From: Penelope pileata
Lineage: Eukaryota > Chordata > Aves > Galliformes > Cracidae
Length of the DNA: 64,000 bases
Direction of reading: 5' to 3'
Assembly (NCBI GenBank): GCA_013396635.1
Contig: WBMW01000797.1
Span: 1,319,466 to 1,383,465, forward strand
Under the pieces are notes generated by a model, which had not been told where the DNA came from, ran no database searches, and worked only from the letters and a program-made list of their open reading frames with translations. This document shows positions 51,913 to 64,000 of this stretch, in pieces; position 1 is the first letter of the stretch; the number at the start of each line of letters is the position of its first letter. Made by a program: the position numbers and the translations under genes.

Positions 51913-53309
51913 TCCTAATTTTACAGCCAAACTCTTTGCTTTTCCTTGATCAGTTTATGCCCTTTATTCCTCCCATGAAATCATGAGTAGAAGTAATAGA
52001 AAACTGCACAGAATTGTGCAGTTCTCAGCAATTCTTCAGGTGTACCAGATCTCCATGTCATGACATCCGAACTTTTCTGGCAGTAAGAATTTGACCATCT
52101 ATAGCTGCTCTTTTCATTTTTCTCCACTCGTTATTGTTGGTGAAAAAGTAAAAAAGAGAGAAGTGCATAGTATGGTGACATATTTCTACTTCTGGGGATC
52201 AAAAAGTGCTTACATCCAGCAGAAAAGCAGACACATTGGAGGCACACCAACAAGAACGGGAGGAAGAGGGGGGTAGCTAGGCTCTTGACAATTGCAGAAA
52301 TTTCTGCTGATGCTATGTTAAAATACTTCAGAGAAAAGTCTGACTAATTCACTAAAGGTGGGAAAGAGGTGAAATAAGGAAAAAACTAAGGCAAGGACAA
52401 GGGAGGACTCTTTGCATAGGGTTTTGCCTTTTTCAAATGCTCAGAAAAGTTCTGCCAGTATCTGCATTTCTGCTTGTACCTTATATTTTCTGTCCTATGC
52501 AATCAACCAGGTGATGTTCTGGTCAAAAAAAGTTATGCTGCTTTATATCTGCTGGGGATCTGTCTCTTGAACAGTAAAGTCATTCAGGAAAGTGAAAAAT
52601 AAATGAAGATAATCTAAAACTTTTATGGGTGTATCTTTTTGGTTTTAGTCTTAACATCCCTTCCTTCTAAATTTCTTATTTCTGTATTCATGCTCATTTG
52701 ACTTCCCCTGCAAGGAATCAAGATCACATGCTATAAGCGAAAGCAACTTGTGACTGTCTCTTTGTGTGGTTGATTTCAGCTTACTCAGGCAATAAATAGG
52801 GGGCTAACAGGCTGTAAATCACATGTAAGAAAAACTCCAGATGCGAGCTGTGACCAGCAACAGTGTGCTCACAGCTTTTATTTAAATCTACTGTATAAGA
52901 TATTTCTAGAACAACTGCTGTTAAAAAGCAACACCTCCAGTAACAAAAGGAAACGAGTTGGTGGGCATATGCCCAGCTAACTTCAATATCATAAATGGAA
53001 TAATTACAAATCATTACTCACTAAATAGAAGCAAAGTTAAGCTTACCATAATACCTTTCATCTATCTGAGTGTGTAGTGCATAATGGATTCCATGCTGAA
53101 TGGAGCCTGAGAGATACCCCAGGAAGCAGAGCAATAGCTTACAAAACAGCTATGAAATCAATCTGTAACCTAGGGGGAGTTTAGATTTTTTTCCCCCAAT
53201 ATAATTGCATGTTACAGTAATACTGCTCTGCAACAAGACATAAATTCAACTCACTTTGTTTTAAATACTGTTTTTACAATTCTCCTCTGCTATTTTCTAA
53301 TTATTTCAG

Positions 53310-53352
53310 GTGAGACTACTACAAAAAATGCAAGAGAACCTCTTGGAAAAAG
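53310..53352 (+). other. Candidate recursive splice site or 43-nt exon
   Basis: ctgctattttctaattatttcag forms an acceptor ending at 53309 and is followed directly by GTGAGA, so acceptor and donor abut. A second donor, aaag|gtaaat, follows at 53352/53353, defining a 43-base exon. Read as coding, two frames are open (VRLLQKMQENLLEK and ETTTKNAREPLGK); neither is recognised. It has the same layout and strand as the site at 40340. Confidence 0.3.
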
Positions 53353-56300
53353 GTAAATAATTCAGTCTGGCCTAGCATGAATAACTAAGCTACAGATGAC
53401 TGTAAACTGAGAATAAGGATTTGGGAGGGATGTTTTTTTCCATTTGAGGTCAGTAAGTAGAAAACTTATGCGCCATTTCTGTTCTATTGCCATGCAGCCA
53501 TATCTGGTATCAGGAGTAGGATTTTCTGTGTTTAAACAGGGAGAAATCCTGGCCATTCTATATTGTCTTCTGAATTATTCTTACATCACAACAGACAAAA
53601 AGGGACACTGAAACTATATTACATTTCCCCCAAAAATTTGCAAGTCCAGGAGCTATGAAGGTCTCAGCTACCAAGGGGACCTGTGCACCTCGAGAACAAC
53701 CAGGCAGCAGGCTGAATTAGGTATTTTGGGCTACGAAAAGCTGAAAACCTGCAAATTGCTCACAGAGTGACTCAGAGGTTCAGATACAGGCATGCCGTTT
53801 ACATCTTGTCCACTCAGTAAACTCCAGGCAACTCTTCCTGCCTTTCCTGCTCATTAAAAATAATAATAATTTGAAATGCATCTGGCAGCAGAGACCCTCT
53901 TACCACTGCTGAGTGAAAACAGCAAAATTCCCCCGAAGAACTGTGCCACTTCCATATTCATGCACTTGTTTCGCACAACCTTTCACACTATACAAAATAA
54001 CTATTTCAGGCCTTTCCTCAAGCTGAAGTAAGTATTCCCTATTACTTGCTTAATTCTGGAGCAGTGTAGGGTTCTGGTGGTGGTGGTTTTGTTTGTCTTT
54101 GTTCATTTGTTTTAAAGTTTTAACTAATTTTTGTGGAAAATATGTTTATCATTAATATACTAAGAAAAACACACAAACCAAACAAAATTATAATTGAAAA
54201 AAGGACATTTCCATTTCCACACAATTCTTAGCAACTCTAGTGTCTCCTGGTCCATTTTTAAATGAGAGAAACAAGCAAAGTGGAACAGAAGTCATAGGCT
54301 TTTGCAGTTGGATATGACCTAAGTGTGGGTGCTAAGGGTCATTCTTTTTTTGCCACCAAAGGCTTTCTCTGCATGTTTGCCTGCTGAAAGCATCGCTGTC
54401 TGATCAGCCCCACAGCCAGGTCTGTCTTTTTCATCTCCGAGAGTCTTGGGTGTAAAACCATTCATCTGCTCTAATTTGAGCCCCAGACCCATCTCTGTTT
54501 TTGATAAGCTGTCTCCCTCTGCTCCAGACCTCCCTCCAGGCAGTATCATTACCGTTCAGACACCTTCTTTTTCTCTTCCTGGGTTCTTCCTCATTAGCTC
54601 CATGTAGTTTGGCACCTTTACGCTGCTCTGCTCTTTCCTGTTGTATGGGATGATATCAGCACTTGCTCTTACCTTCATTCATCCTCAGCCACTTCATGGC
54701 TGTGAAGGGCTCAAGAAATTATATCTTCTGATCCTTTCTGTCCCAGACAGTCCCATCAGTTTTTAGAGAAAGTGTTTTCTAGAATGATACAAAGCTCATC
54801 ATATATAAATAAGGAATAATGGGAATAATGAATAAAGGATAAATGCCACATCATTAAACAACCAGATGACTCACTATAACAATAAGTAACACTGTCACTA
54901 TTAAGGAATTGCTGTGATAAGGCAATTGTATAAGTATTTAATATTTACCGTGTGTCAATGACTAATTCTCTGGGCTAAAGAAGTTTTCTGCCTTCAGAAG
55001 GGTTAAATAGAAACAGTTTTTACACTGGTGGAGTTGAGATAAGCAGAGATTCATCTGAGAAACATTCAATTATTCCAGGCAGTAGTTAGTAAGAAATTAA
55101 CTTTTGAACAATGTAATCAAACTAAAAAAATGCCAAACTTATCACGAATGACAGAAAAGCCTCTCGTTTGCACAGAATCATGAGAACCCTTTGAAAGTCC
55201 AAATTTATTATAGGAGAGTTAAACCCTACAGGCAGAGGTAGGTCACTTATGAGAACAATTTGTTTTTCATTAGCCTAAACCTGCCTGACCTGTTCATCTG
55301 TTTGTGTCTTATAAAGTGCCCTGTTAGAACATGCAGATGCAGTATTAGCAGAGGAAATTATATTGTCTCTTTAACCTAGAATTCTTGGTGCAAATCAATG
55401 AAAATGTTCATATTCCCCAGAATCCTGCTGGCTGTCTGGAATGAGCTTTCAGGAAATGAAAAACATAAGATACTGCAGAAGATAGTTCAAATTGGAAAAT
55501 TTTGCTCTGAAGTAGCCAGGGATGCTCTGAAAACAAGGTATTACTTTGATTTTATGAGGAATGAGTGCTGGAACACTCTTAAAGAGATTATAAAAGAGCC
55601 GAAGTGATCTAAAAGCAACAGCATTAACTTTGACTTCCTTACAAAATTTCCAAGTAGAGCTCGTCTGTCTGCATCTCAAGGCTCACACAAAAGGAAGTTT
55701 CTGGGTATATCTGTTCAAGGAGGCGACACCAATCTGTTCATTTTCTTGACTAGGGCAGATTAAGATGGTGACTGTATTTGAGAGTACCCCTCAGTCACGT
55801 ATACAGATTTGAGTAATGAAAAAAGAAAATTACTTTTCTTACAAAATGAAAATAGTTCTTTTTAGGGGAAATATTTGCAGAGATCACCTTAAGCTATTGT
55901 AAATTGTAACTACTCTATTTTTGTGAAGGAGAATATGTCTATTGTAACAGCTAAGGATTTGCCCATAGTACATTAAATATTGGATACTAGCCAGGTAAGC
56001 AGAGTATATTTTTTGTTTATTGCCTGTAAAAAATATTCTGGAAATATTTAATTGCAGAAAATGCTGGAAGGATGCTCTACAGCCAGTGAAATTTCTAATG
56101 TGTTATGCAGACTTATTTCTAGCACACATTTCTAGTGTCAGTAAGAACTGCTAAGCAAAGACATACACTAAACCAGAACTGTTTTCATGGAAATTCCTAG
56201 CAATTTTAATGATGGAAAACACACATTTTTATCCTACTTGTTTAATAAATATTTGGCTTCTAATAAGCCTCAAAACATTTAGACTGTGAGATCAAGCATC

Positions 56301-58646
56301 TAAGGGCATTACAGCCAAGTCAGGACTCCACTAACATTTATTGTGAGACTTTACAAATGCTATGGTGAACAAACTAATTTTGGTGCTGCTATCATCTTCC
56401 TCACTGCAGTCTGAGCAGCTCCCCAGGGATGTTTCCTAGTGTCTTTCTAGATGTGATTCCATTCTTCCCTTCTGTCCAAGCTCAAAGGTGGAAAGATTTT
56501 TCTTCTCTTTCCTTAGAGTGTCGACTGTTTTGTCCAAAGCCCTTTCTCACTGCAGACATTTAGTTTGCCTGGGCCAGGGACCTGTTCCCTTTTGTATATG
56601 TGAAGGCTCAGCACTGTCTTACTCATCTGGACCCACTGTCACCCATGGGCTGAGGCATGAAGTGTGAGGGCTGCTTTGCAGAAAGGGAGAGGAAGTCCCA
56701 GGAACATAAAGGGAAAAAAAAAAAATCTCAGAAAATAAAAAGCTAGATCATGGTAAAATTTTCTGGATTTTTTAATACTAATTAAGATCTGCGTTACGTA
56801 AAATAACAAAATTGGAAGCCTTCAAGTATTTCTTCTATAAGACTGAAATGGTACAGCATGCAGCAAGACTATCAGTGTGAATGATGGGAACCTAAAGACT
56901 CAGGGCAGGAAGATTTGTGATATCTCCAAAACAGTATTCCCTCTTAGGCAACATAAAGTCCAGGCTGGAAGTTAAAAGATTAAAATGCATCCATCAACAT
57001 TTTTTTTTAGATGAAGGTCCACTAGTAGCATTCTTTCCACCCATAATTCTGCAGGAACTCTGGGAACTGAAAAGTCCCGAGTAGTAAATGTGATCCTGTA
57101 AGCCTGAAACTAAGAAAGAATTTTCCTCCCAAGCTTGAAGTGTCAGGTTAAAAGAACTTCCTTTCCCAAAAGCAAATGCAGAGTTGCCAAAGAGATGTTG
57201 TGAACAGTTTTATTACCCATCTGCTTTGGGGTGATATCCCCACTGACAGCCTAATTGCTGTGTGCAAAGACATGGTACAGGCTAAGTACCGTGTGGGATC
57301 AAAAACAGAGGACAGGTCTTGATTTACCTCTGCTCTCCAGTGTAACTCCACTGATACTATGGGGTTATTTGTTACTACGCTGCTGTGAAATCACATTCTT
57401 ACTCCAATTTTTAACAAAGAAATATGAGATGTGGTGAGGGTGAGAGGCGGAAGAAAAGGAAGGAGAGCAGTCACTGTGTGTGACAGTACATGGGGTACTG
57501 CTCTGTGGACCACATCAGTCTGCGCCTTGGCAGGTCACAGAAGAAGAAAAGCACTTCTGGAAGGAAACATTTGTCTCTTAATTAACAGTTCCTGCTATTA
57601 AGTATTTCACGTACTTGGAAAGCACAGATGCTTCAGGTGGAATTTGCATATCTACTTATGCAACACATTTCTGCTTATTTTGTTCCTTCAGATGTTTTCA
57701 AAAGCTTTAGGTTATGATTGTGAATTTCCAGACATTTCTGCCAACACTAAAGAGCTATTCACCAACTTTACAAGAACTCCTCTGCAGTCTCTTTGTAGGA
57801 GAACAGTGTGCTACTTCATTCAAACTTAATGAGTTGAATAACTTGGCATCTAATTGGACTTTAGATCACTGCTTGTCTTGTTAATGCAGTGTTAAAACTG
57901 AAGGTGACCAGATGTAATCGCAGTAAAGACTATTTTAGTACTCAGTATGCTACATGAGATCATATTTTATTTCCTATTAAACAGACTTCACTGAGTGATA
58001 CAAAATCTCAAGTATTTCTTTGTGCAGGTACCTGTTGAGCACTCCCCATGCTAATTTGTGATACGACATTAAATGATAATGAACCTAGAGTACTTAAAGT
58101 GCCAGAATACCCCTGGAAAAGGCTTCCAGAAGATAAAACTACAAGCTTTTTATTTTCTCTAAATTTCCAATCTATTAAACTGGTACAAGTTGGGCTTCTT
58201 TCCATCTCATCATTCTGGGAATGAAATAGGATGGCTAGATCATCTGTAGTTATTACAGACAGCTTTATATCACATTAATAAGCTCTGGGGCTACGTAATG
58301 GTCTCAAAAAGATATCCCAAAGAAAATAAGAAAAGTAATGAGGATGAAGGACCAAGCCATGACCCTGAATGGCAGTGTGCAGTGCAGAAGAGCGAGAGGT
58401 GAATTCAAAAGCGTTGCCAGTTTTTATGGAGAGAGAATAGTGTGGAGCTGTTTAAGACCTCTACTCTGCAGTACTTCAGCATGTGTCTGGTTTGAAGCGT
58501 GTGACTCCCTCTTATCCAAAACTCAAATGCAGAACGTCCCTTTGGGTCTTGCAACAGGTGTAGGTCCTACTCAACAATTTTGGCTATACCCTGAGGCCTA
58601 AAAGTCTTCCTTTGTATTTGCCATTTCCCAGAGCACTCACAGTGCC

Positions 58647-58666
58647 TTTTTTTTTTTTTTTTTTTT
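58647..58666 (+). repeat. T20 run
   Basis: Twenty uninterrupted T. No retroelement body is recognised beside it. Confidence 0.9.
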
Positions 58667-59533
58667 GAACACTTACAAAACTGAGTGCCCTTGTGCTGTG
58701 CAGTCCATGCAATGCAATTTAAGGGGAAATATAAGGGAAAGAGACATGACTTGAACTATGTCTGAAAGACTGATCCAGATTTGATTGACGCCTTATCTTT
58801 TAAAGCTTTATAATCTGTTGGGCAGAATATTGTAGGTGCTCATATGGCTTGAGAGTTAGATTTTGTACCATGCTATTTTATAGCTGAAGTCTAGTGATTT
58901 ATTCATAGGAGGAAGCTATCAAATATTAACCATTTCAAGGAAAAAGGTTTATTTAAGCGAGGCAAGCATTTGGAGCAGCAAGGCTGACTAGTGAACACCT
59001 AACCACATGCTTTGTCCTTAATCTTGGTTAAGTACGACACCATATTTGTGTCACGGAAAAAATCTGAAATACTTTCGCACTCTGCCAGTGATTTCTGTGC
59101 TTTATGAACTGTACCACAGGTAATATGTACAATCTGAAATGTTTGTGAAGCCTTAAGATTTAGGCTACCTAGATATAGTGGTACTAAAAGTGAAATGTGG
59201 TCAAGGCGGGACCATTCCTTTTGCCTTCAGACAGTAAGAATTCAGTCAGATACAGTCTGCTTGAAATAAATAAAAAAACCTACTGGGGCATGGTAGGCAG
59301 GGTTGCATTTTTCACAGTTTTTCTTCATTCCTCTAATATTCCATACATATTTTAAGGTGCTTGTCACTTCCAGCATCACAGAAGTTATTATGCAGATACT
59401 TGATCGGCCCCAAAAGGAATTCAGCATTTCAAGAAAGCCATTAAATTATGCACTATCTTAGTCTATGACCATCTGTTCTTATCTCTGTTACAGTTTCTGC
59501 CTATCTTCTATTTATACTTTCTTTCACTGCTTT

Positions 59534-59554
59534 CCCCCACCCACTCGCCCCCCC
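59534..59554 (-). other. G-quadruplex motif on the minus strand
   Basis: Plus-strand C-runs of 5, 3 and 7 bases (the last divisible into two runs of three) with loops of 1 and 5 bases give a standard quadruplex pattern on the minus strand. Confidence 0.6.
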
Positions 59555-60689
59555 TCCTCCTTGCTTATTTGTATCTTAGTTAAAATTCAATAGCAAGACC
59601 TCTGGGAGAAGCGTCAGGTCTTCTGCTCCATTGATACAATTCTGTGGTCTATGAGAACGGAAATGAAAATAAGTTTGAATAAGAAAAGTACTGATGATTT
59701 TGTATGTGCCGTATCAAATTCCTGTTAAATATTTCACTATATGATTGGGGATGGAAAAAAAATATTTTCTCGATAAACCTATTTGGAACACGTAGAAGAA
59801 GAAGGTTTGATCTTAAGATTTTCAAATTCATGCAGCAGGTTTTCAGCTGGAAGACTCTTGTCTCCTAAAACATCCAATAGACTCAAAATAGAAACTGCTG
59901 AATTCACCTCCATAAATCATTTTTGCTAAGTCTAATTTGAACATAAGCTTTCTTCATTTTCCCAGATTTATGCACAGGATTGGTTGGTCTCCCTCTAGCC
60001 CTACTCCCAGCTCAGAAACTCCACTTGGGGCTTGAAATAGTTTTTGTGAAAGCTTTCGTTGATCCTCAGATTTTAGTAATCAGAAATTAGCTATCCAAAA
60101 ATAAAGATTTCTGAAAACTTCTCACCCAGCTCCACTGGCAATGGTGTTAATGAACAAACATGGTGTTTGTAATGGTGTATGTTACCAAGTGGTTAATCTA
60201 GCTCCTCTTCAGCATGGGGACCATAGAACATCAGGTACATCATGAACCTTTGCTATGTGGCTAAACATTTTAAATTGGCAGATAATGGACTTATGCAATT
60301 ACCAAGAACCCCAGTTTTGGCTAAACAAGACATGCAACAGGAATGAGGTCTCCTGAGCTTGAATACTTCTGTTGTCCTTGATCAATTGGAAAATACGGGG
60401 AGACTGCAGAGAGGGTTTTATTTCAGTGTGGATGTGTATGAGGTGTATGCAGACATCTCTGTGATTTCTTTGGCAAGGATAAGGTCCAAAGGGAGCATTC
60501 TGGAGTATTTTTGAAAATTTAGAACCTTACTATTTTCAATAAATACCGCTCTCCCATAATGCAGCACCTCTCTCTTAATGTTTTTAATTCAATCTATTGC
60601 CTTCCCAGGGCAAGTACCCACACATTGAATAAATGGCAGAATTGTGAACTACATTGAAGCTTACAGGATGGCAGCTCTGGAAGAACTCT

Positions 60690-60900
60690 CCCTGTGTGGG
60701 CAGAGAGGGTGCGTGGCTGCAGCAGGGGCAGGTGGAGGAGTGGGGCTGGAGAAGTCCCCAAAGCACCCAGCTGCTCCCAGCTGCTGCCCCTCATTTGGGG
60801 TTGCTCATGGGGTGGACACTGAGCAAACTCTTGCTGGGCAGGAATGGCTGGCACAGCTGGTGTCTCTAGCTCCTGAGCCTGGAGAAACAGGCAGTGAGAA
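60690..60900. other. GC-rich patch
   Basis: About 200 bases of raised GC with open frames on both strands (90 codons plus, 86 minus). CpG is scarce, which argues against a CpG-island promoter. No domain or splice pair was recognised. Confidence 0.45.
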
Positions 60901-61752
60901 TTTGTCAGAGCTGTGATCTCCCCAACATTTTCCCACCTAAGTCAACTGCCTCCAGATCAGAGGATATCATTACTTATTTACCCAGTTTGTGCTACTCATT
61001 TTAGTTGTTTTTAATATTTTCCCACTAAATCAATGCAAGTGAAACTTTCTTCTGGTTCCTACTGACTAATTTGCTTGAATTGCTCTGTGTGTTATTATAT
61101 GCACTCAGATATGGGTGCATATAGAGAAATGCAGTGTGTAACAGTAGGTCTTCTTGTCATGTAGGAGTTCTTTATCCATCTTTTTCCCTGATAATCTGTC
61201 TTCAGGGGCACCACTGAGCCTGGTCCATGGCAGGGAAGGCAGAGGGAGCGAACCACAGCAGAGCTTTTATCAATCCTAATGTTTTCCTTTGTAGCTAACC
61301 TGAGGAACTGGGAGTTTAAAAAGGCAAGCTGGGCATAGTCCAGCTGCGGAACATTTGTGTAAAGATTGAAACATCTAAAAGATCAGCTTGAGAGTCAGCT
61401 GGTCCCAGAAGCCCAGTGCAAAACAGACATTCTGCCAAAACATGGGTGCTGTTTGCAGACAATTACCTGTTTAGGATAATTAGCAATAACCTGATTCCAA
61501 GAGGTACTGAAAGCTCTCAGATGATACTTGTGTTTGGATATGGTGTATTTCACAGGATCAGACCCAAGCGTAGGAAATTGTCTTTGGAGCTCTTTTGTTT
61601 TAAAATAGAGCTTTATTTCTGTAATCTTTAAGATTCTACCAGGAACTGTACTATATAATCTCTGTAGATTCAAAGCCCTGGTTTCTGTTATTGAGTATAG
61701 GAACTTCAGCTTTAATAAGCAGAATATATTGGTGGGAAGGGGAATGCACCTA

Positions 61753-62070
61753 GGTAGCTCTGAAAGTAATGCCTCCTATTTATTTCCATGGAAACTACAA
61801 CCATAAATGTTCAGCAAGCATCGATGAATGTCAATGGGTCCTCCATTTTTTCCACATGGAGGAATTCAGAGCCACGCCTTTCCTTCATCCACACTTCCAT
61901 GTCAGACGCCGTTGGGTCAGAGTGCCCCTATGCTGCCATCTGTCACACAGCAACAACATGGAATGGCATATTGGTGGGAAAGTTCAACCTCTGCTGCCAT
62001 ACCACCAGCATCTGCCTCTGATGTCCTGGGCCAACAGAATAAAACAGGAGGTGATACTTTAGGGCAGCCC
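61753..62070 (-). mobile_element. Mariner-type transposon, copy F, shortened
   Basis: About 318 bases in minus orientation. Plus-strand left end: ggtagctctgaaagtaatg, preceded by TA; right end: ggtgatactttagggcagcc. Read on the minus strand it has the N-terminal transposase block up to 'aacatttatgg', which then joins directly to 'ttgtagtttccatgg' near the far end. About 220 bases present in copies B to D are missing, so a second internal deletion has removed the C-terminal block as well. Both termini remain. Confidence 0.85.
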
Positions 62071-63894
62071 TTGTAGTTAACACAGTAAAAGTATGTGGGA
62101 CTGTGAAGGAGCGAATTGTTAAAATGTTTCCGACATGTAAAGGGTGTATAAGAATCTCACAAAAGCCTGCAATGTAAACTTAATGCTGACGGTATATAGA
62201 GCAGTAAGCTCATAGTACCTTTATTGTAGACATCTGCAGCCAAAGGATCCTCTTGGGATCGCCGCTTGCTTACCCAGGGAATTTGTAGACAAGTTAGGTG
62301 TCAGCATCCACAAGTTTTATGGGCTCGAACAGAAGGGTGCTTCCTGATCTGAGTTTTATAGACCAGTGCTTTGGTTAGCAATGTAACATTTTGTGGTACC
62401 GTTGGAGCAGGGTGGGAGACAATTTATCAGGTCCTAGCTGCTGATGGGTTTTCTCAGTGTGCACTGAGGAAGGGTACAGCAGTGCAGAATATTCCTGACA
62501 TAGCATCAAGTGTCAAACATTGGCTTAAAATCATCTACGCTAATCCCAGACTTCAGTAAATATTCTTAAACAGTCTTTAAATTGCAGAGAAATTCCAGTA
62601 GTATTACATTCTATATCAACTGAAAGCAGCATCATTAATGACACACTAATGAATACCACATGAATTAATAATCATCGGCTACTTTTGAAGTCTCTCTGGC
62701 TTCCATCTGTTTCTTAAATCACTTCAAATAATTAATTGCTTAATGCTTTTCACCTTTGACAGATAGAAATAAATTGCAGATTATTACTACCTGTGCTGGC
62801 AGTGGGCAGAGCCATGTGGGGTAGCAGTAGAGCTTCTGCTGCTGATTTAGGGGGATGGCGCGTTTTTGCTCTGCTGAGCCTACCTTGTCCAGGTAGCAAT
62901 ACACAGCTGAAGGAGGCTGATGTTACATTACTAACATTAGCCAGCAACTCTCCCAGGCCCACAGGTTTTTTGTGGAGTATGTTCCCTCAACAGAGTTGTG
63001 TCAACAGCTCTTTGCAGTGCTGCTGTGGGGTGATCAGCAGTAATTTTCCCCTTCAACTGCTCTGTGTTGGTCAGCCACAAGGTAGTGAAACAAAGCCTTG
63101 GTCCCTTCTGCTGATTCTGCTCAGTCTGGGATGTTAGATGTTGTCTGAAGAGCCACCTCTCTGATGAGAGCTGCCCTGATATTGTTGTGGCTGATAAGAA
63201 ACAAAGCTGCAAGATATTCTAGTCCCGTGGACCCAGGATAAATGTGAATGACAGCCTTATGTAAATGCAAACCCTATAACATAGCATTCTTTATTCTGAA
63301 AACTGCCTGGCCCTTGAGATTTTAATAACATTATTTTTATTGCTTTTATTTATAGATTAAGGAACTCTGTTTCTTGGAGACCTGCATCTCTTTCTCTGCG
63401 CTGAAATCCAGGTAAGGTAAATTATTCACACAGTGTTACAGTGACCAGAGAGTGTGTGAGAAGCACATTAATTTTTAATTACTGTGAGAACGGGCAAGTC
63501 AATTGTGATTCTTTCATCTCAGAACAGATTTCCCATCTTTTCATTTCAAAAAGTATGAGGAAGTGTCTGGGATAGGCTGTGGCAAGAATCCTACCACAAG
63601 TGTGTGTTCTGCTTTATTGCACAAGTGGCATCTCCATTACAGCACTGGGTGCAAGAGATTTTCTTTCATAACTAGCATAAGTGACAACACTTGTATATAT
63701 TACAGTGTCTAGACAATGGTTGTTCTGCATGCTTCCTTTCCAGTAATCTCCACAAATTCCTCCCAGGCAAAACAAATTCTTGCAGGTGTAACGATGCTCA
63801 GCTGAAGGAGCTGCAGGGACCAGGTCCCCACCTGGTCAGCCTGTGTTCCCCCGAAGGTCAGGCTGGTGGCAACAGCAGCCCCAGGGCTAGCAGA
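62071..63894. other. Unique sequence, no gene seen apart from an exon-like segment
   Basis: No supported gene. A plus frame of 114 codons (62793-63137) and a minus frame of 91 codons (62937-63212) overlap without recognisable domains. An exon-like segment lies at 63356-63411. Confidence 0.5.
63356..63411 (+). other. Candidate 56-nt exon
   Basis: A pyrimidine-rich acceptor (tattgcttttatttatag) ends at 63355 and an ideal donor (tccag|gtaagg) follows at 63411/63412. Only one frame is open through it (IKELCFLETCISFSALKS), which I do not recognise. It could be an exon of an unidentified plus-strand gene or long non-coding RNA, or chance. Confidence 0.3.
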
Positions 63895-63968
63895 GCTGGG
63901 CTGTACTGCCTGGAGGTTTTCTGACCTCCAGCAGCCCCTCTAGTATGGGGGCTCTGTGATTCTATGAT
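63895..63968 (+). mobile_element. Probable CR1 3' end
   Basis: The stretch with ctggaggttttctgacctcc, cagcccctctagtatgg and a closing ctgtgattctatga follows the pattern of CR1 3' ends. The 5' limit is uncertain; GC-rich sequence from about 63780 may belong to it. Confidence 0.55.
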
Positions 63969-64000
63969 TAGAAGAAAATCAAGTGCTAGTGGTAAGGAAA

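Larger units (their letters stand above)
51913..61752. other. Unique sequence, no gene seen
   Basis: No supported gene or further transposon. It contains the recursive-splice-like site at 53310, a TAA run near 53867, a T20 run at 58647, a C-rich quadruplex motif at 59534 and a GC-rich patch at 60690-60900. Open frames of up to 92 codons show no recognisable domain. Confidence 0.55.

Noticed and set aside
55398..55607. 69-codon plus-strand frame resembling a small charged protein
   Set aside because: The minus strand is open over the same stretch and there is no recognisable family or promoter.
55980..56000. ctagccaggtaagc as exon edge or recursive site
   Set aside because: The preceding bases are AT-rich without a pyrimidine run; it is a donor-like word only.
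63490..63530. Short MIR-like string (gggcaagtcaattgtgattctttcatctcag)
   Set aside because: The similarity to MIR elements is limited to a few words and cannot be separated from chance.

Overview
The window looks like bird nuclear DNA, most likely from a galliform such as chicken. It is AT-rich and lies in an intergenic stretch or a very long intron. Two repeat families support the assignment: CR1 LINE 3' ends, with the typical end of gene-poor 'tctagaggtccc...attctgtga' type, and at least six copies of a short mariner-type DNA transposon that resembles the GalluHop/Mariner1 family known from chicken. There are no bacterial features: no operons, no ribosome binding sites, no CRISPR, no rRNA or tRNA. 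I found no intact protein-coding gene. Open frames are mostly 60 to 110 codons and behave as chance frames; the longest ones lie in biased sequence or in transposons.

Layout. 1-2658: unique AT-rich sequence. 2659-3505: mariner copy A, split by a CR1 insertion at 2730-3019. 3506-19845: unique sequence with simple repeats and one GC-rich patch. 19846-20440: a 0.6 kb strand-asymmetric pyrimidine tract. 21538-22078: mariner copy B (minus strand). 22079-31000: unique sequence with possible regulatory elements and palindromes. 31000-31546: eroded CR1. 34570-35083: mariner C. 35084-42923: unique, with a recursive-splice-like site at 40340 and a CpG-rich patch at 40855-41388. 42924-43470: mariner D, the best preserved copy. 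44050-44300: CR1 (minus). 49267 and 51815: two copies of an unassigned dispersed repeat, the second next to a short mariner fragment E. 53310: a second recursive-splice-like site. 61753-62070: mariner F (minus, shortened). 63356-63411: an exon-like segment. 63895-63968: a probable CR1 end.

How the parts relate. Five of the six mariner copies keep both ends, and A to D share one design: the start of the transposase (helix-turn-helix part) is joined almost directly to its last codons, so the catalytic core is gone. They could only have moved with a transposase made elsewhere. The nested CR1 in copy A gives a relative date: mariner first, CR1 later. The exon-like and recursive-splice-like signals all lie on the plus strand, which would fit a long plus-strand host gene, but each is a short motif and could be chance. 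No new multi-gene system is visible here.
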